NCBI GenBank assembly: GCA_937898525.1 | Contig: CALCBC010000135.1 | Span: forward strand, 1 to 36,515 | Source: an uncultured Sphingomonadales bacterium | GTDB taxonomy: Bacteria > Pseudomonadota > Alphaproteobacteria > Sphingomonadales > Sphingomonadaceae | Reading direction: 5' to 3' | DNA: 36,515 bases | Translations under genes and position numbers: made by a program | Shown here: positions 17,464 to 24,211 of the stretch, one piece after another | Numbering within the stretch: the stretch's first letter is position 1 | How the letters are laid out: every line of letters begins with the position of its first letter | Notes under the pieces: generated by a model | What the model saw: only the letters and a program-made list of their open reading frames with translations | Database searches by the model: none | Told to the model about the DNA's origin: nothing

Positions 17464-18327
17464 TCAAGCGGGCGGTGCGGCAACAGGCATGTTGTCGATC
17501 AGCCGGGTCCCGCCGATCCGCGCCGCGACGAACAGGCGGGCGGGCTTTGCGCCGAGACCAGCGAGGGACTCGAGCGTCTCGGCGTCGGCCAGCTCGACGT
17601 AATCGACACTGGTGAAGCCGCCGGCCAGCAGCGCGGCCTTCGTCCTGTCGAGCACCAGCGGAACCTCGGCGCCGGCCTCGATAGCCGCGATCGCCTTGCG
17701 CATCGCGACCGGCAGCACCGCGGCGCGCTCGCGATCGGCCTGCGACAGGTAGCGGTTGCGGCTCGACATCGCGAGCCCGTCGGGTTCGCGCACGGTCGGC
17801 ACGCCGAGGATCATGTCCGCATGCGGCTGGGTCAGATCGAGGTCGCGCGCCATGCGGCGGATCACCGCGAGCTGCTGCCAGTCCTTCTCGCCGAACACCG
17901 CGAGGTCGGGCCGCACCTGGTTGAACAGCTTGGCGACCACGGTGGCGACCCCGTCGAAGTGCCCGGGCCGCGAGGCCCCGCACAGGCCTTCGCCGAGCTT
18001 CGCGACCGAGACCTTGCTGGCGAAGCCGGGAGGATAGACTTCCTCGACAGGCGGCGCCCACAGCACGTCGGCGTTCTCCGCCTCGAGCAGCCGGGCATCC
18101 TCGGCCAGCTGGCGGGGGTAGGCATCGAGATCCTCGTTGGGGCCGAACTGCGTCGGATTGACGAAGATCGACACCACCACCGACTTCGCCTTCTCGCGCG
18201 CCGCGCGCACCAGCGTCAGATGGCCCTCGTGCAGCGCGCCCATCGTCGGCACGAGCGCCACCGGGCCGCGCTCGCGCAGCCTGTCCACAGCCGCGCGCAG
18301 GTCGGCCAGCCGGTTGACGGTTTGCAT
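17464..18327 (-). CDS. panC: pantoate-beta-alanine ligase
   Basis: A 287-residue cytoplasmic enzyme that joins pantoate and beta-alanine with ATP to give pantothenate, the last step before CoA synthesis. The nucleotidyltransferase HxGH motif is in PTMGALHEGH (27-36). FVNPTQFGPNEDLDAYPR, VFGEKDWQQ and LAMSSRNRYLS are the other family blocks. Length is standard. It diverges from mipZ across 74 bases. No panB or panD is in the window. Confidence 0.96.
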   Translation of the reverse strand: MQTVNRLADLRAAVDRLRERGPVALVPTMGALHEGHLTLVRAAREKAKSVVVSIFVNPTQFGPNEDLDAYPRQLAEDARLLEAENADVLWAPPVEEVYPPGFASKVSVAKLGEGLCGASRPGHFDGVATVVAKLFNQVRPDLAVFGEKDWQQLAVIRRMARDLDLTQPHADMILGVPTVREPDGLAMSSRNRYLSQADRERAAVLPVAMRKAIAAIEAGAEVPLVLDRTKAALLAGGFTSVDYVELADAETLESLAGLGAKPARLFVAARIGGTRLIDNMPVAAPPA

Positions 18328-18386
18328 GCGAGCGGGCCTCCGATAAGAGCCGGGCAGGGGGGTGCGATAGCGGCCTCGCCAGATCA

Positions 18387-18404
18387 GAGAAAGGGCCTGT
18401 CATT
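18387..18404 (+). promoter_or_regulatory. ribosome binding site and ATT start candidate of mipZ
   Basis: GAGAAAGGG (18387-18395) lies 6 bases before ATT (18402-18404). Between the in-frame stop TGA (18315-18317) and the P-loop codons there is no ATG, GTG, TTG or CTG in this frame. The spacing and the SAPHRIVFANEKGG N terminus that follows make ATT the best start. Confidence 0.6.
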
Positions 18405-19223
18405 TCCGCGCCTCATCGCATCGTCTTCGCCAACGAGAAGGGCGGCACCGGCAAGTCGACCACGGCGGTGCACGTGGCCGTGGCGCTCGCCTACCAGGGC
18501 GCGAAAGTTGCAGCGATCGACCTCGATACGCGCCAGCGGACACTGTACCGCTATTTCGAGAATCGCAGCGAGACCGAGGCGCGCCGCGGGATCGAGCTCC
18601 CCGGCGCCCGCTTCGCCGTTTTCGAGGGTGAGGGCATCGCGGCGCTCGAGACGCAGGCGGCTGAGTTCGGCCAGGCGGTCGACTTCCTGATCTTCGATAC
18701 GCCGGGGCGCGACGATCCTTATGCGCGCCACGTTGCGACGCAGGCGGACACCCTGGTCACGCCGATGAACGACAGTTTCGTCGACTTCGACCTGATCGGC
18801 CAGGTCGATGCCGAGACTTTCAAGGTCCGCCGGCTGAGCTTCTATGCCGAGCTGATCTGGGAAGCGCGCAAGAGCCGCGCGCTCAGGCAGATTCGCGAGG
18901 GCCGCCGCGAGATGGACTGGGTCGTCGTGCGCAACCGCGTGCAGCACGTCGATGCGCGCAACCAGCGGCGTATCGACCAGGCGCTGAAGGAGTTGTCGAG
19001 GCGTGTCGGGTTCCGCGTCGCGCACGGGCTCAGCGAACGGGTGATCTACCGCGAGCTGTTCCCATCGGGACTGACGCTGCTCGACAAGGGCCAGCTCGGC
19101 GAGCTCGGCACGAGCCATCTCGTCGCGCGGCAGGAACTGCGCGCGCTCGTCGGCAACTTGCGCCTGCCGATGCCCGCACGCCTGGGGTCCGCGCCGAACC
19201 CCCAGAACAGCGAGGCTGCCTGA
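18402..19223 (+). CDS. mipZ: division-plane positioning ATPase MipZ, apparent ATT start
   Basis: A ParA/MinD-type ATPase of about 273 residues. In Caulobacter MipZ forms a gradient from the ParB-bound origins and blocks FtsZ assembly near the poles. The deviant Walker A NEKGGTGKST is at residues 11-20, the Walker B region reads FLIFDTPG, and the MipZ blocks AIDLDTRQRTLYRYFENR, VTPMNDSFVDFDLIGQ, MDWVVVRNR and RVIYRELFPSGLTLLDK are all present. A standard start (GTG 18468) would remove the P-loop, so an ATT at 18402 with a ribosome binding site is chosen; a one-base error changing ATG to ATT is the alternative. It is followed after one base by a J-domain gene. Confidence 0.88.
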   Translation: MSAPHRIVFANEKGGTGKSTTAVHVAVALAYQGAKVAAIDLDTRQRTLYRYFENRSETEARRGIELPGARFAVFEGEGIAALETQAAEFGQAVDFLIFDTPGRDDPYARHVATQADTLVTPMNDSFVDFDLIGQVDAETFKVRRLSFYAELIWEARKSRALRQIREGRREMDWVVVRNRVQHVDARNQRRIDQALKELSRRVGFRVAHGLSERVIYRELFPSGLTLLDKGQLGELGTSHLVARQELRALVGNLRLPMPARLGSAPNPQNSEAA

Positions 19224-19224
19224 C

Positions 19225-19515
19225 ATGATCCGCCTGCTGATCCTCGCCGGGATCGTCGTTCTCGGCTGGAAGCTCGTCACCGGGCGCTGGCCGTGGGAAC
19301 CTAAGGTCGCTACGCGCGCTCAGGCGGTATTCCGCGCGCGCAAGCTCCTCGGCGTGAGTGCGGCCGCATCCCGGGAAGAGATCCTCGCCGCGCACAAGCG
19401 CCTGGTGGCGATGGTCCATCCCGACCGCGGCGGCAGCAACGCGCAGGTGCACGAAGCGAACGCGGCGCGCGATCTCTTGCTCGAAGAATTGCCTCATCAC
19501 CTGGAGTCCCAATGA
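19225..19515 (+). CDS. membrane-anchored J-domain protein
   Basis: A 96-residue protein with one N-terminal membrane helix (about 3-20) and a short J domain (about 34-96). The HPD tripeptide required to stimulate Hsp70 ATPase is at 65-67 in MVHPDRGGS. The layout, a single helix followed by a C-terminal J domain, resembles mitochondrial Pam18/Tim14, which is thought to derive from such alphaproteobacterial proteins. It is expected to recruit DnaK at the inner membrane. The stop overlaps the ATG of the next gene as ATGA, and it follows mipZ by one base. Confidence 0.87.
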   Translation: MIRLLILAGIVVLGWKLVTGRWPWEPKVATRAQAVFRARKLLGVSAAASREEILAAHKRLVAMVHPDRGGSNAQVHEANAARDLLLEELPHHLESQ

Positions 19516-20921
19516 CCCATCAGTTCCATCCCACTGTCCTGCGTGAATACGACATTCGCGGAATCATCGGCGAGACGCTCGGCGCCGAGGACGCGCGCGC
19601 GATCGGCCGTGGCTTCGGTACGCTGCTGCGTCGCGCCGGCGGCAAGCGGGTCGCGGTCGGCTACGATGGGCGCGTGAGCTCGCCGATGCTCGAGCACGCG
19701 CTGGTCGAAGGGCTGACCGCCAGCGGCTGCGACGTGCGGCGGATCGGTGTCGGCCCGACGCCGATGCTCTACTATGCCGAGGCATCGGCCGACGACGTCG
19801 ATGGCGGCATCCAGATCACAGGAAGCCACAACCCGGCCAACTACAACGGCTTCAAGATGGTCTTCCAGGGCCGTCCGTTCTTCGGCGCCGACATCCAGGA
19901 GCTCGGGCGGATGGCCGCCCAGGGCGACTGGGACGACGGCTCGGGCTCGGTCGAGCAGGTCGAAGTGATGGACGCCTACGTCGACCGGCTTGTCTCGGCG
20001 ATCGACGGTATCGATGCGAGCAAGCTGGCCTCGCTCAGGATCGGGTGGGACGCCGGGAACGGGGCTGCCGGCCCGGCGCTCGAGAAGCTCGTCGCACGCC
20101 TGCCTGGCGAGCACTTCACCCTCTACAGCGACATCGACGGGACCTTCCCGAATCACCACCCCGACCCGACGATGCCCGAGAACCTTGAGGACCTGCGCAA
20201 GCTCGTGGCCGAGAAGAACCTCGATTTCGGCATCGCCTTCGACGGCGACGGCGACCGCATCGGGGCGATCGACGGGCAAGGCCGGATCATCTGGGGCGAT
20301 CAGCTGCTGATGATCTACGCCGAGGACCTGCTGGCGCGGAAACCGGGCGCGACGATCATCGCCGACGTCAAGGCGAGCCGCGCCCTGTTCGACCGGGTGG
20401 CCGAGCTCGGCGGCAAGCCGCTGATGTGGAAGACCGGTCACAGCCTGATCAAGTCGAAGATGAAGGAAACCCAGGCCCCGCTCGCCGGCGAGATGAGCGG
20501 GCACGTATTCTTCGCCGACGGCTACTACGGCTACGACGATGCGCTCTACGCCGCGGTGCGGCTGATCGCCGCGTCGGCGCGGATCGGCCGGTCGGTGACC
20601 GAACTCAGAAGCGCGATGCCGGAGATGCGCAACACGCCCGAGCTGCGCTTCCAGGTCGACGAGAGCCGCAAGTTCGCGGCGATCGAGGAAGTCAAGGCTC
20701 GCCTCGCCTCGGCCAGCGACGACATCGAGGTCGACGACACCGACGGGGTGCGCGTGACGACTCCGGACGGCTGGTGGCTGTTGCGTGCCTCGAACACGCA
20801 GGACGTGCTGGTCGCGCGGGCCGAAAGCTACACCGACGAAGGGCTCGAGCGACTGCTGGCGCAGATCGACGAACAGCTTGCGGCATCGGGGCTCGAACGC
20901 GGGCCCCAGGCTGCGCACTGA
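19512..20921 (+). CDS. pgmG: phosphomannomutase/phosphoglucomutase
   Basis: A 469-residue alpha-D-phosphohexomutase interconverting 6-phospho and 1-phospho sugars for nucleotide-sugar and polysaccharide synthesis. The phosphoserine loop TGSHNPANYNG carries S105, the metal-binding loop DGDGDR begins at residue 244, the sugar-binding loop GEMSGHVFF follows, and the phosphate-binding loop RASNTQD lies near the C terminus. The FREYDIRG-type N terminus (LREYDIRG) is that of the bifunctional PMM/PGM group (AlgC, PgmG), known in sphingomonads from exopolysaccharide synthesis. It overlaps the J-domain gene by 4 bases. Confidence 0.94.
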   Translation: MTHQFHPTVLREYDIRGIIGETLGAEDARAIGRGFGTLLRRAGGKRVAVGYDGRVSSPMLEHALVEGLTASGCDVRRIGVGPTPMLYYAEASADDVDGGIQITGSHNPANYNGFKMVFQGRPFFGADIQELGRMAAQGDWDDGSGSVEQVEVMDAYVDRLVSAIDGIDASKLASLRIGWDAGNGAAGPALEKLVARLPGEHFTLYSDIDGTFPNHHPDPTMPENLEDLRKLVAEKNLDFGIAFDGDGDRIGAIDGQGRIIWGDQLLMIYAEDLLARKPGATIIADVKASRALFDRVAELGGKPLMWKTGHSLIKSKMKETQAPLAGEMSGHVFFADGYYGYDDALYAAVRLIAASARIGRSVTELRSAMPEMRNTPELRFQVDESRKFAAIEEVKARLASASDDIEVDDTDGVRVTTPDGWWLLRASNTQDVLVARAESYTDEGLERLLAQIDEQLAASGLERGPQAAH

Positions 20922-20925
20922 CCGC

Positions 20926-21768
20926 GTGAGCGCGCGGCTCGCGGCCTACTTCGAGCGTATCGGGCTCGGCGGGGCGCCGTCCGCTGATCCGGCCGGGCTG
21001 GAGACGATCCAGCGCGCACACCGGCTGGCGATCCCGTTCGAGAACCTCGACGTCAGGCTCGGGCGGCCGATCGCGGTCGACGGCGAAGGCGTTTTTGCCA
21101 AGCTCGTCGTCGGGCGGCGCGGGGGCTACTGTTTCGAGCATAATCGGCTGCTCGCCGACGTTCTGGCGGAACTGGGCATACACACCCGGCCGCTGCTCGC
21201 GCGCGTGCGCGTCGGCCAGCCCGTCGGCTCCCAGCCGCCGCGCACCCACATCCTGCTGCTTGCCGAACTGGCCGGCGGACGCTGGCTGGCCGACGCTGGC
21301 TTCGGGGGAAGCTACGTCCCCGTGCTCCCGCTCGCCGACGGCGCCGGGGCCGAGGCGCCTGACGGCGCCCGCCACCGGCTGCGCCGGATCGGTGGACCCG
21401 GCAGGCTCGCCGGTGAATGGCTGCTCGAACGCGCTCCGAAAGAGGGCGACTGGCAGCCGCAATACACGTTCGACCTGGCAGAGGTCGGCCGGGCCGATAT
21501 CGAGCAGGCCAACCATTGGACCTCGACCGCACCGGGAACACGGTTCACCACGTTGCACATCGTCACGCGCCCGCTGCCCGACGGCTTCGCGAGCCTCGTA
21601 GATCGCACGCTGAGCGTGTCGCGCGGCGCAGATGTCGAGATCCGCGAGATCGGCGACCGGCCAGCTTACAGCAAGGTTCTGCGCGACATCTTTGCCCTGG
21701 ACTTGCCCGAGGCCGACCTGGTCCGCCTGCCGTTGTTTCTGGACGAGACCGGCTGCGCGGGGCAATGA
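20926..21768 (+). CDS. nat: arylamine N-acetyltransferase
   Basis: A 280-residue NAT enzyme that transfers acetyl from acetyl-CoA to arylamines or hydrazines. The catalytic triad is visible: C69 in RRGGYCFEHN, H108 in PRTHILLL and D123 in WLADAGFGGS. FENLDVRLGRPI is the N-terminal family block. The GTG start at 20926, 4 bases after the mutase stop, gives the usual length and N terminus; a longer frame overlaps the mutase out of frame. The natural substrate is unknown. It lies within the mipZ-to-oxidase gene run. Confidence 0.93.
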   Translation: MSARLAAYFERIGLGGAPSADPAGLETIQRAHRLAIPFENLDVRLGRPIAVDGEGVFAKLVVGRRGGYCFEHNRLLADVLAELGIHTRPLLARVRVGQPVGSQPPRTHILLLAELAGGRWLADAGFGGSYVPVLPLADGAGAEAPDGARHRLRRIGGPGRLAGEWLLERAPKEGDWQPQYTFDLAEVGRADIEQANHWTSTAPGTRFTTLHIVTRPLPDGFASLVDRTLSVSRGADVEIREIGDRPAYSKVLRDIFALDLPEADLVRLPLFLDETGCAGQ

Positions 21769-21785
21769 ACCGCAAGGAGGCTGAC

Positions 21786-21905
21786 ATGCTGCGTTTGATT
21801 GCAACTCTCGCGCTCGGTGCGCTGGTGCTCACCGGCTGCAACACCGTCAAAGGCCTCGGCCGCGATATCGAATCGGTCGGCCAGGCCGGGGATGACGCCC
21901 TCTAG
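21786..21905 (+). CDS. entericidin A/B-family small lipoprotein
   Basis: A 39-residue lipoprotein. The signal sequence ends in lipobox LTGC (C18), followed by NTVKGLGRDIESVG, the entericidin signature. In E. coli the ecnA/ecnB pair was described as an antidote/toxin lipoprotein pair; single-copy homologues are common in alphaproteobacteria and their role is unclear. AAGGAGG lies 5 bases upstream of the ATG, an excellent ribosome binding site. The 3' end overlaps the start of the oxidase-like gene by 14 bases. Confidence 0.9.
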   Translation: MLRLIATLALGALVLTGCNTVKGLGRDIESVGQAGDDAL

Positions 21906-23109
21906 GGCGCTTCATCCCGGACCCGCGCTTGGCCGCCGGCACCTGCTCGGCGGCCTCGCCGCTCTCGGCGGGCTCGGGCTTGGAGGCTGCGCGGCTACCG
22001 CCCCGGCGCTTCTGCCGACTGCGGGCCGCGGCGATCCGGGTCTCTGGCTCGCACCGCTGCGCGCTTCGATGGAGCGCGTGTTCGATATCTCGGTTTGCCT
22101 CCGCCCGTTCCGCGCGGCGGGACCGCGGCTCGACGCCGAGCCGATCGGCGACGCGCTGGTGGTGCACAACTATGGCCACGGCGGCAGCGGCTGGTCGCTG
22201 TCGTGGGGTTCGAGCGCGATCGCGGTGCGTCAGGCGCTGGCCGGTTCGCCGCGGGAAATCGCAGTCATCGGCAGCGGTCCGCTCGGCCTCACCTCGGCGC
22301 TCCTCGCGCAGTCTGCTGGTGTGCCGGTGACGATCTACACGCGCGAGGTCGTCCCCGAGCTGCCCTCACTGCGCGCGACCGGCTCGTTCACGCCCGATTC
22401 GCGGATCGCGTTTGCCGGTGCGGTGACCCCCGATTTTCCGGACCGGTGGGAGCAGATGGCGCGAACCTCGTTCCACCGGTACAACTCCCTGCTCGGCCTG
22501 CCCGGCGATCCGGTGCGCTGGATCGACCACTACCTCGTTGCCGATCCCGGTCCGCCTCCGCCACGCCGTCCACGCGCGCCGGACCAGCCCCAGTTCGCGA
22601 ATTTCGGATCGCGCCTGCGCGACCTGTTCCCTCGCGCCGAGGCCCTCGATCCCGGCACGACGCCATTTGATGGCCTCGCCGTGCGCCGGGAGGCCAACCT
22701 GATGTTCAACCTCGCGGCTTACGCGAACCTGCTGGTCGGGCAGTTCCGGCAGGCCGGCGGCCGGATCGAGCGCCGCGAGTTCCGCACAGCCGGAGAGCTC
22801 GGCGAGCTCCCGCAGAAGGTGGTCATCAACTGCACGGGCTACGGCGCCCGCGCGCTGCTCGGCGACGAGAGCGTCGTGCCGGTGCGCGGCCAGATCGCCT
22901 GGCTGATTCCCCAGCGTGAGTTCGACTACGGAGTCCAGTATCGCGGCGTTTACGTCGTGCCGCGCACCGACGGCACCGCGGTACAGTCGCTCCGCCGCAG
23001 CCCGATGCACGGATACGGCGAGGACGACACCGGGCCCGACCGGGCCGAATCCGAGGAAGCGATCGGAATCCTCGCCGAGCTTTACGCGCGGTTCGGCAGG
23101 CGCATCTGA
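21892..23109 (+). CDS. D-amino-acid-oxidase-like FAD protein with permuted motif order, Tat-exported
   Basis: A 405-residue flavoprotein. The N terminus GRRHLLGGLAALGGLGLGGC looks like a Tat signal with a lipobox (C33), so it may be a periplasmic lipoprotein. VCLRPFRAAGPRLDAE (68-83) and VVHNYGHGGSGWSLSWG (90-106) match the blocks that close ordinary D-amino-acid oxidases. Only afterwards come the Rossmann motif IAVIGSGPLGL (123-133), the FTPDSR region and VVINCTGYGARALLGD (310-325). The protein stops where the canonical family would have the RP and HNYGHGG blocks. The order is therefore a circular permutation. The Arg of the RPFR block (R71) would bind the substrate carboxylate as in known oxidases. 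ATG 21892 lies inside the entericidin gene; no strong ribosome binding site, so coupling is likely. Confidence 0.85.
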   Translation: MTPSRALHPGPALGRRHLLGGLAALGGLGLGGCAATAPALLPTAGRGDPGLWLAPLRASMERVFDISVCLRPFRAAGPRLDAEPIGDALVVHNYGHGGSGWSLSWGSSAIAVRQALAGSPREIAVIGSGPLGLTSALLAQSAGVPVTIYTREVVPELPSLRATGSFTPDSRIAFAGAVTPDFPDRWEQMARTSFHRYNSLLGLPGDPVRWIDHYLVADPGPPPPRRPRAPDQPQFANFGSRLRDLFPRAEALDPGTTPFDGLAVRREANLMFNLAAYANLLVGQFRQAGGRIERREFRTAGELGELPQKVVINCTGYGARALLGDESVVPVRGQIAWLIPQREFDYGVQYRGVYVVPRTDGTAVQSLRRSPMHGYGEDDTGPDRAESEEAIGILAELYARFGRRI

Positions 23110-23119
23110 CGGCACATGC

Positions 23120-23146
23120 AAGAAAGGGCCCGCCCACGGCGAGCCC
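23120..23146 (-). terminator. intrinsic terminator after the BON-protein gene
   Basis: On the minus strand GGGCTCGCC, loop GTG and GGCGGGCCC form a 9-pair stem (23126-23146, one G-T pair), followed by TTTCTT. It starts 26 bases after the BON gene stop. On the plus strand the wobble becomes a C-A mismatch and no T-run follows, so it serves mainly the minus-strand gene. Confidence 0.6.
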
Positions 23147-23172
23147 CTTCGCTTACCGGGATCTGCAGCCGA

Positions 23173-24018
23173 TCAGACCGTGCGGCTGCCGTCGATCTCG
23201 CCACTGGTGTTGCGGTCCGAGCTGCTGCCCTCGTCGACCCGCAGGTTGTTCTGCACGTGGCGGACGCCCGAGAGGCTGTCGACGAGGTCTTCCGCGCGGC
23301 GCTTCTGCCGGCGGCTCGGCACCGTGCCGTCGAGAGTGATCTCGGCATTGCTCACGGTCACCTCGACCTTGCTCGCGTCGACGCCCCAGTCGTCGGTCAA
23401 GCGTTCGCAGGCGTCCTCGCGAATGCGATCGTCGGTCCTCGTGTAGCCGACGGGACCGCGACCCCGGTAGGTCTCGCGGCGGCCGTAGTCGTCCTCGTCG
23501 CCGAACCAGCGCGCGACCGTGTCGCCCGCGCGCTCGAAGAATCCGCGCTCGTCGCCGCGGCTCCCACGCCAGTCGTCGTCGCGCCACTCGCCGCGGTTCG
23601 CCGCCAGCCGGCTGCCGGCGCCGTAACTGCCCGCGCCCCAGGCGCCGCCGCCGTGGGACGCGCGGCCGTAGGCGCGCTCGCTGCCAAAGGTCGACCGCTC
23701 ATGGCCGTAAGTGCCGGCGCCGCCCGAGAAGTCGCCGCCGCCGAAGTCGTTGCCGGTAAAGCTCGAGAATTCGCGGCCTCGCCCGGGCGTGTAGCGTGCG
23801 GGGCCATATCCCGCGGTCCCGTAGTGCTCGGAACCGTGACGGTGGGCGTAGCGGTCGTCGGCCTCCCACGCCGACTGCTGCTCGTCGTAGTCGCGCCAGC
23901 TCTCGCCCATCTGGCCCGAGCCGCGCTCGTCGTCGTAAGGCTGGAACTGCTCGGCCTGGGGTTCGCGCCAGCCGCGCTCGCGGCGCGAGCGGACGTCGGA
24001 TCGATAACGGTTTGCCAT
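23173..24018 (-). CDS. BON-domain protein with long Gly/Tyr/Arg-rich N-terminal region
   Basis: A 281-residue protein with no signal peptide. Residues 1-160 are low-complexity (Arg, Asp, Tyr, Gly, Ser), with GTAGYGPARY, GNDFGGGDFSGGAGTYG and GAWGAGSYGAG stretches. An RWFGDE patch follows at 170-175, in the region where sphingomonad homologues carry the so-called SWFGD motif. A single BON domain (about 196-262) has DRIREDACERLTDD, VTVSNAEITLDGTVPSR and HVQNNLRV. BON domains bind phospholipid or link to the envelope in stress responses. GAGGAC lies 9 bases before the ATG. It diverges from the helicase gene across 193 bases. Cellular role unknown. Confidence 0.85.
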   Translation of the reverse strand: MANRYRSDVRSRRERGWREPQAEQFQPYDDERGSGQMGESWRDYDEQQSAWEADDRYAHRHGSEHYGTAGYGPARYTPGRGREFSSFTGNDFGGGDFSGGAGTYGHERSTFGSERAYGRASHGGGAWGAGSYGAGSRLAANRGEWRDDDWRGSRGDERGFFERAGDTVARWFGDEDDYGRRETYRGRGPVGYTRTDDRIREDACERLTDDWGVDASKVEVTVSNAEITLDGTVPSRRQKRRAEDLVDSLSGVRHVQNNLRVDEGSSSDRNTSGEIDGSRTV

Positions 24019-24211
24019 TTCAGAAGTCCTCGTTGCTTGCCTCGCCGGACGGCGAGGTCACGAGAGGGTAACGGACGGCCCGTGCCGCGGTTGCCCCGCT
24101 TGACGCGGAGAGGCGGCGCTTGGGCGCAAGGTGGCCGCGGCGCTTTGTCGAACTAGCGTCGCTCGGCGGCCACCCCTTTCCGGCGCAGCGGCGCTCCTGC
24201 ATGGTGCCGCC

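Noticed and set aside
18468..19223. GTG at 18468 as the mipZ start
   Set aside because: It would remove the Walker A motif that lies in frame just upstream, so it cannot give an active ParA-type ATPase.
21786..21905. Entericidin as part of a toxin-antitoxin pair in this window
   Set aside because: Only one entericidin-like gene is present, with no antidote partner next to it.
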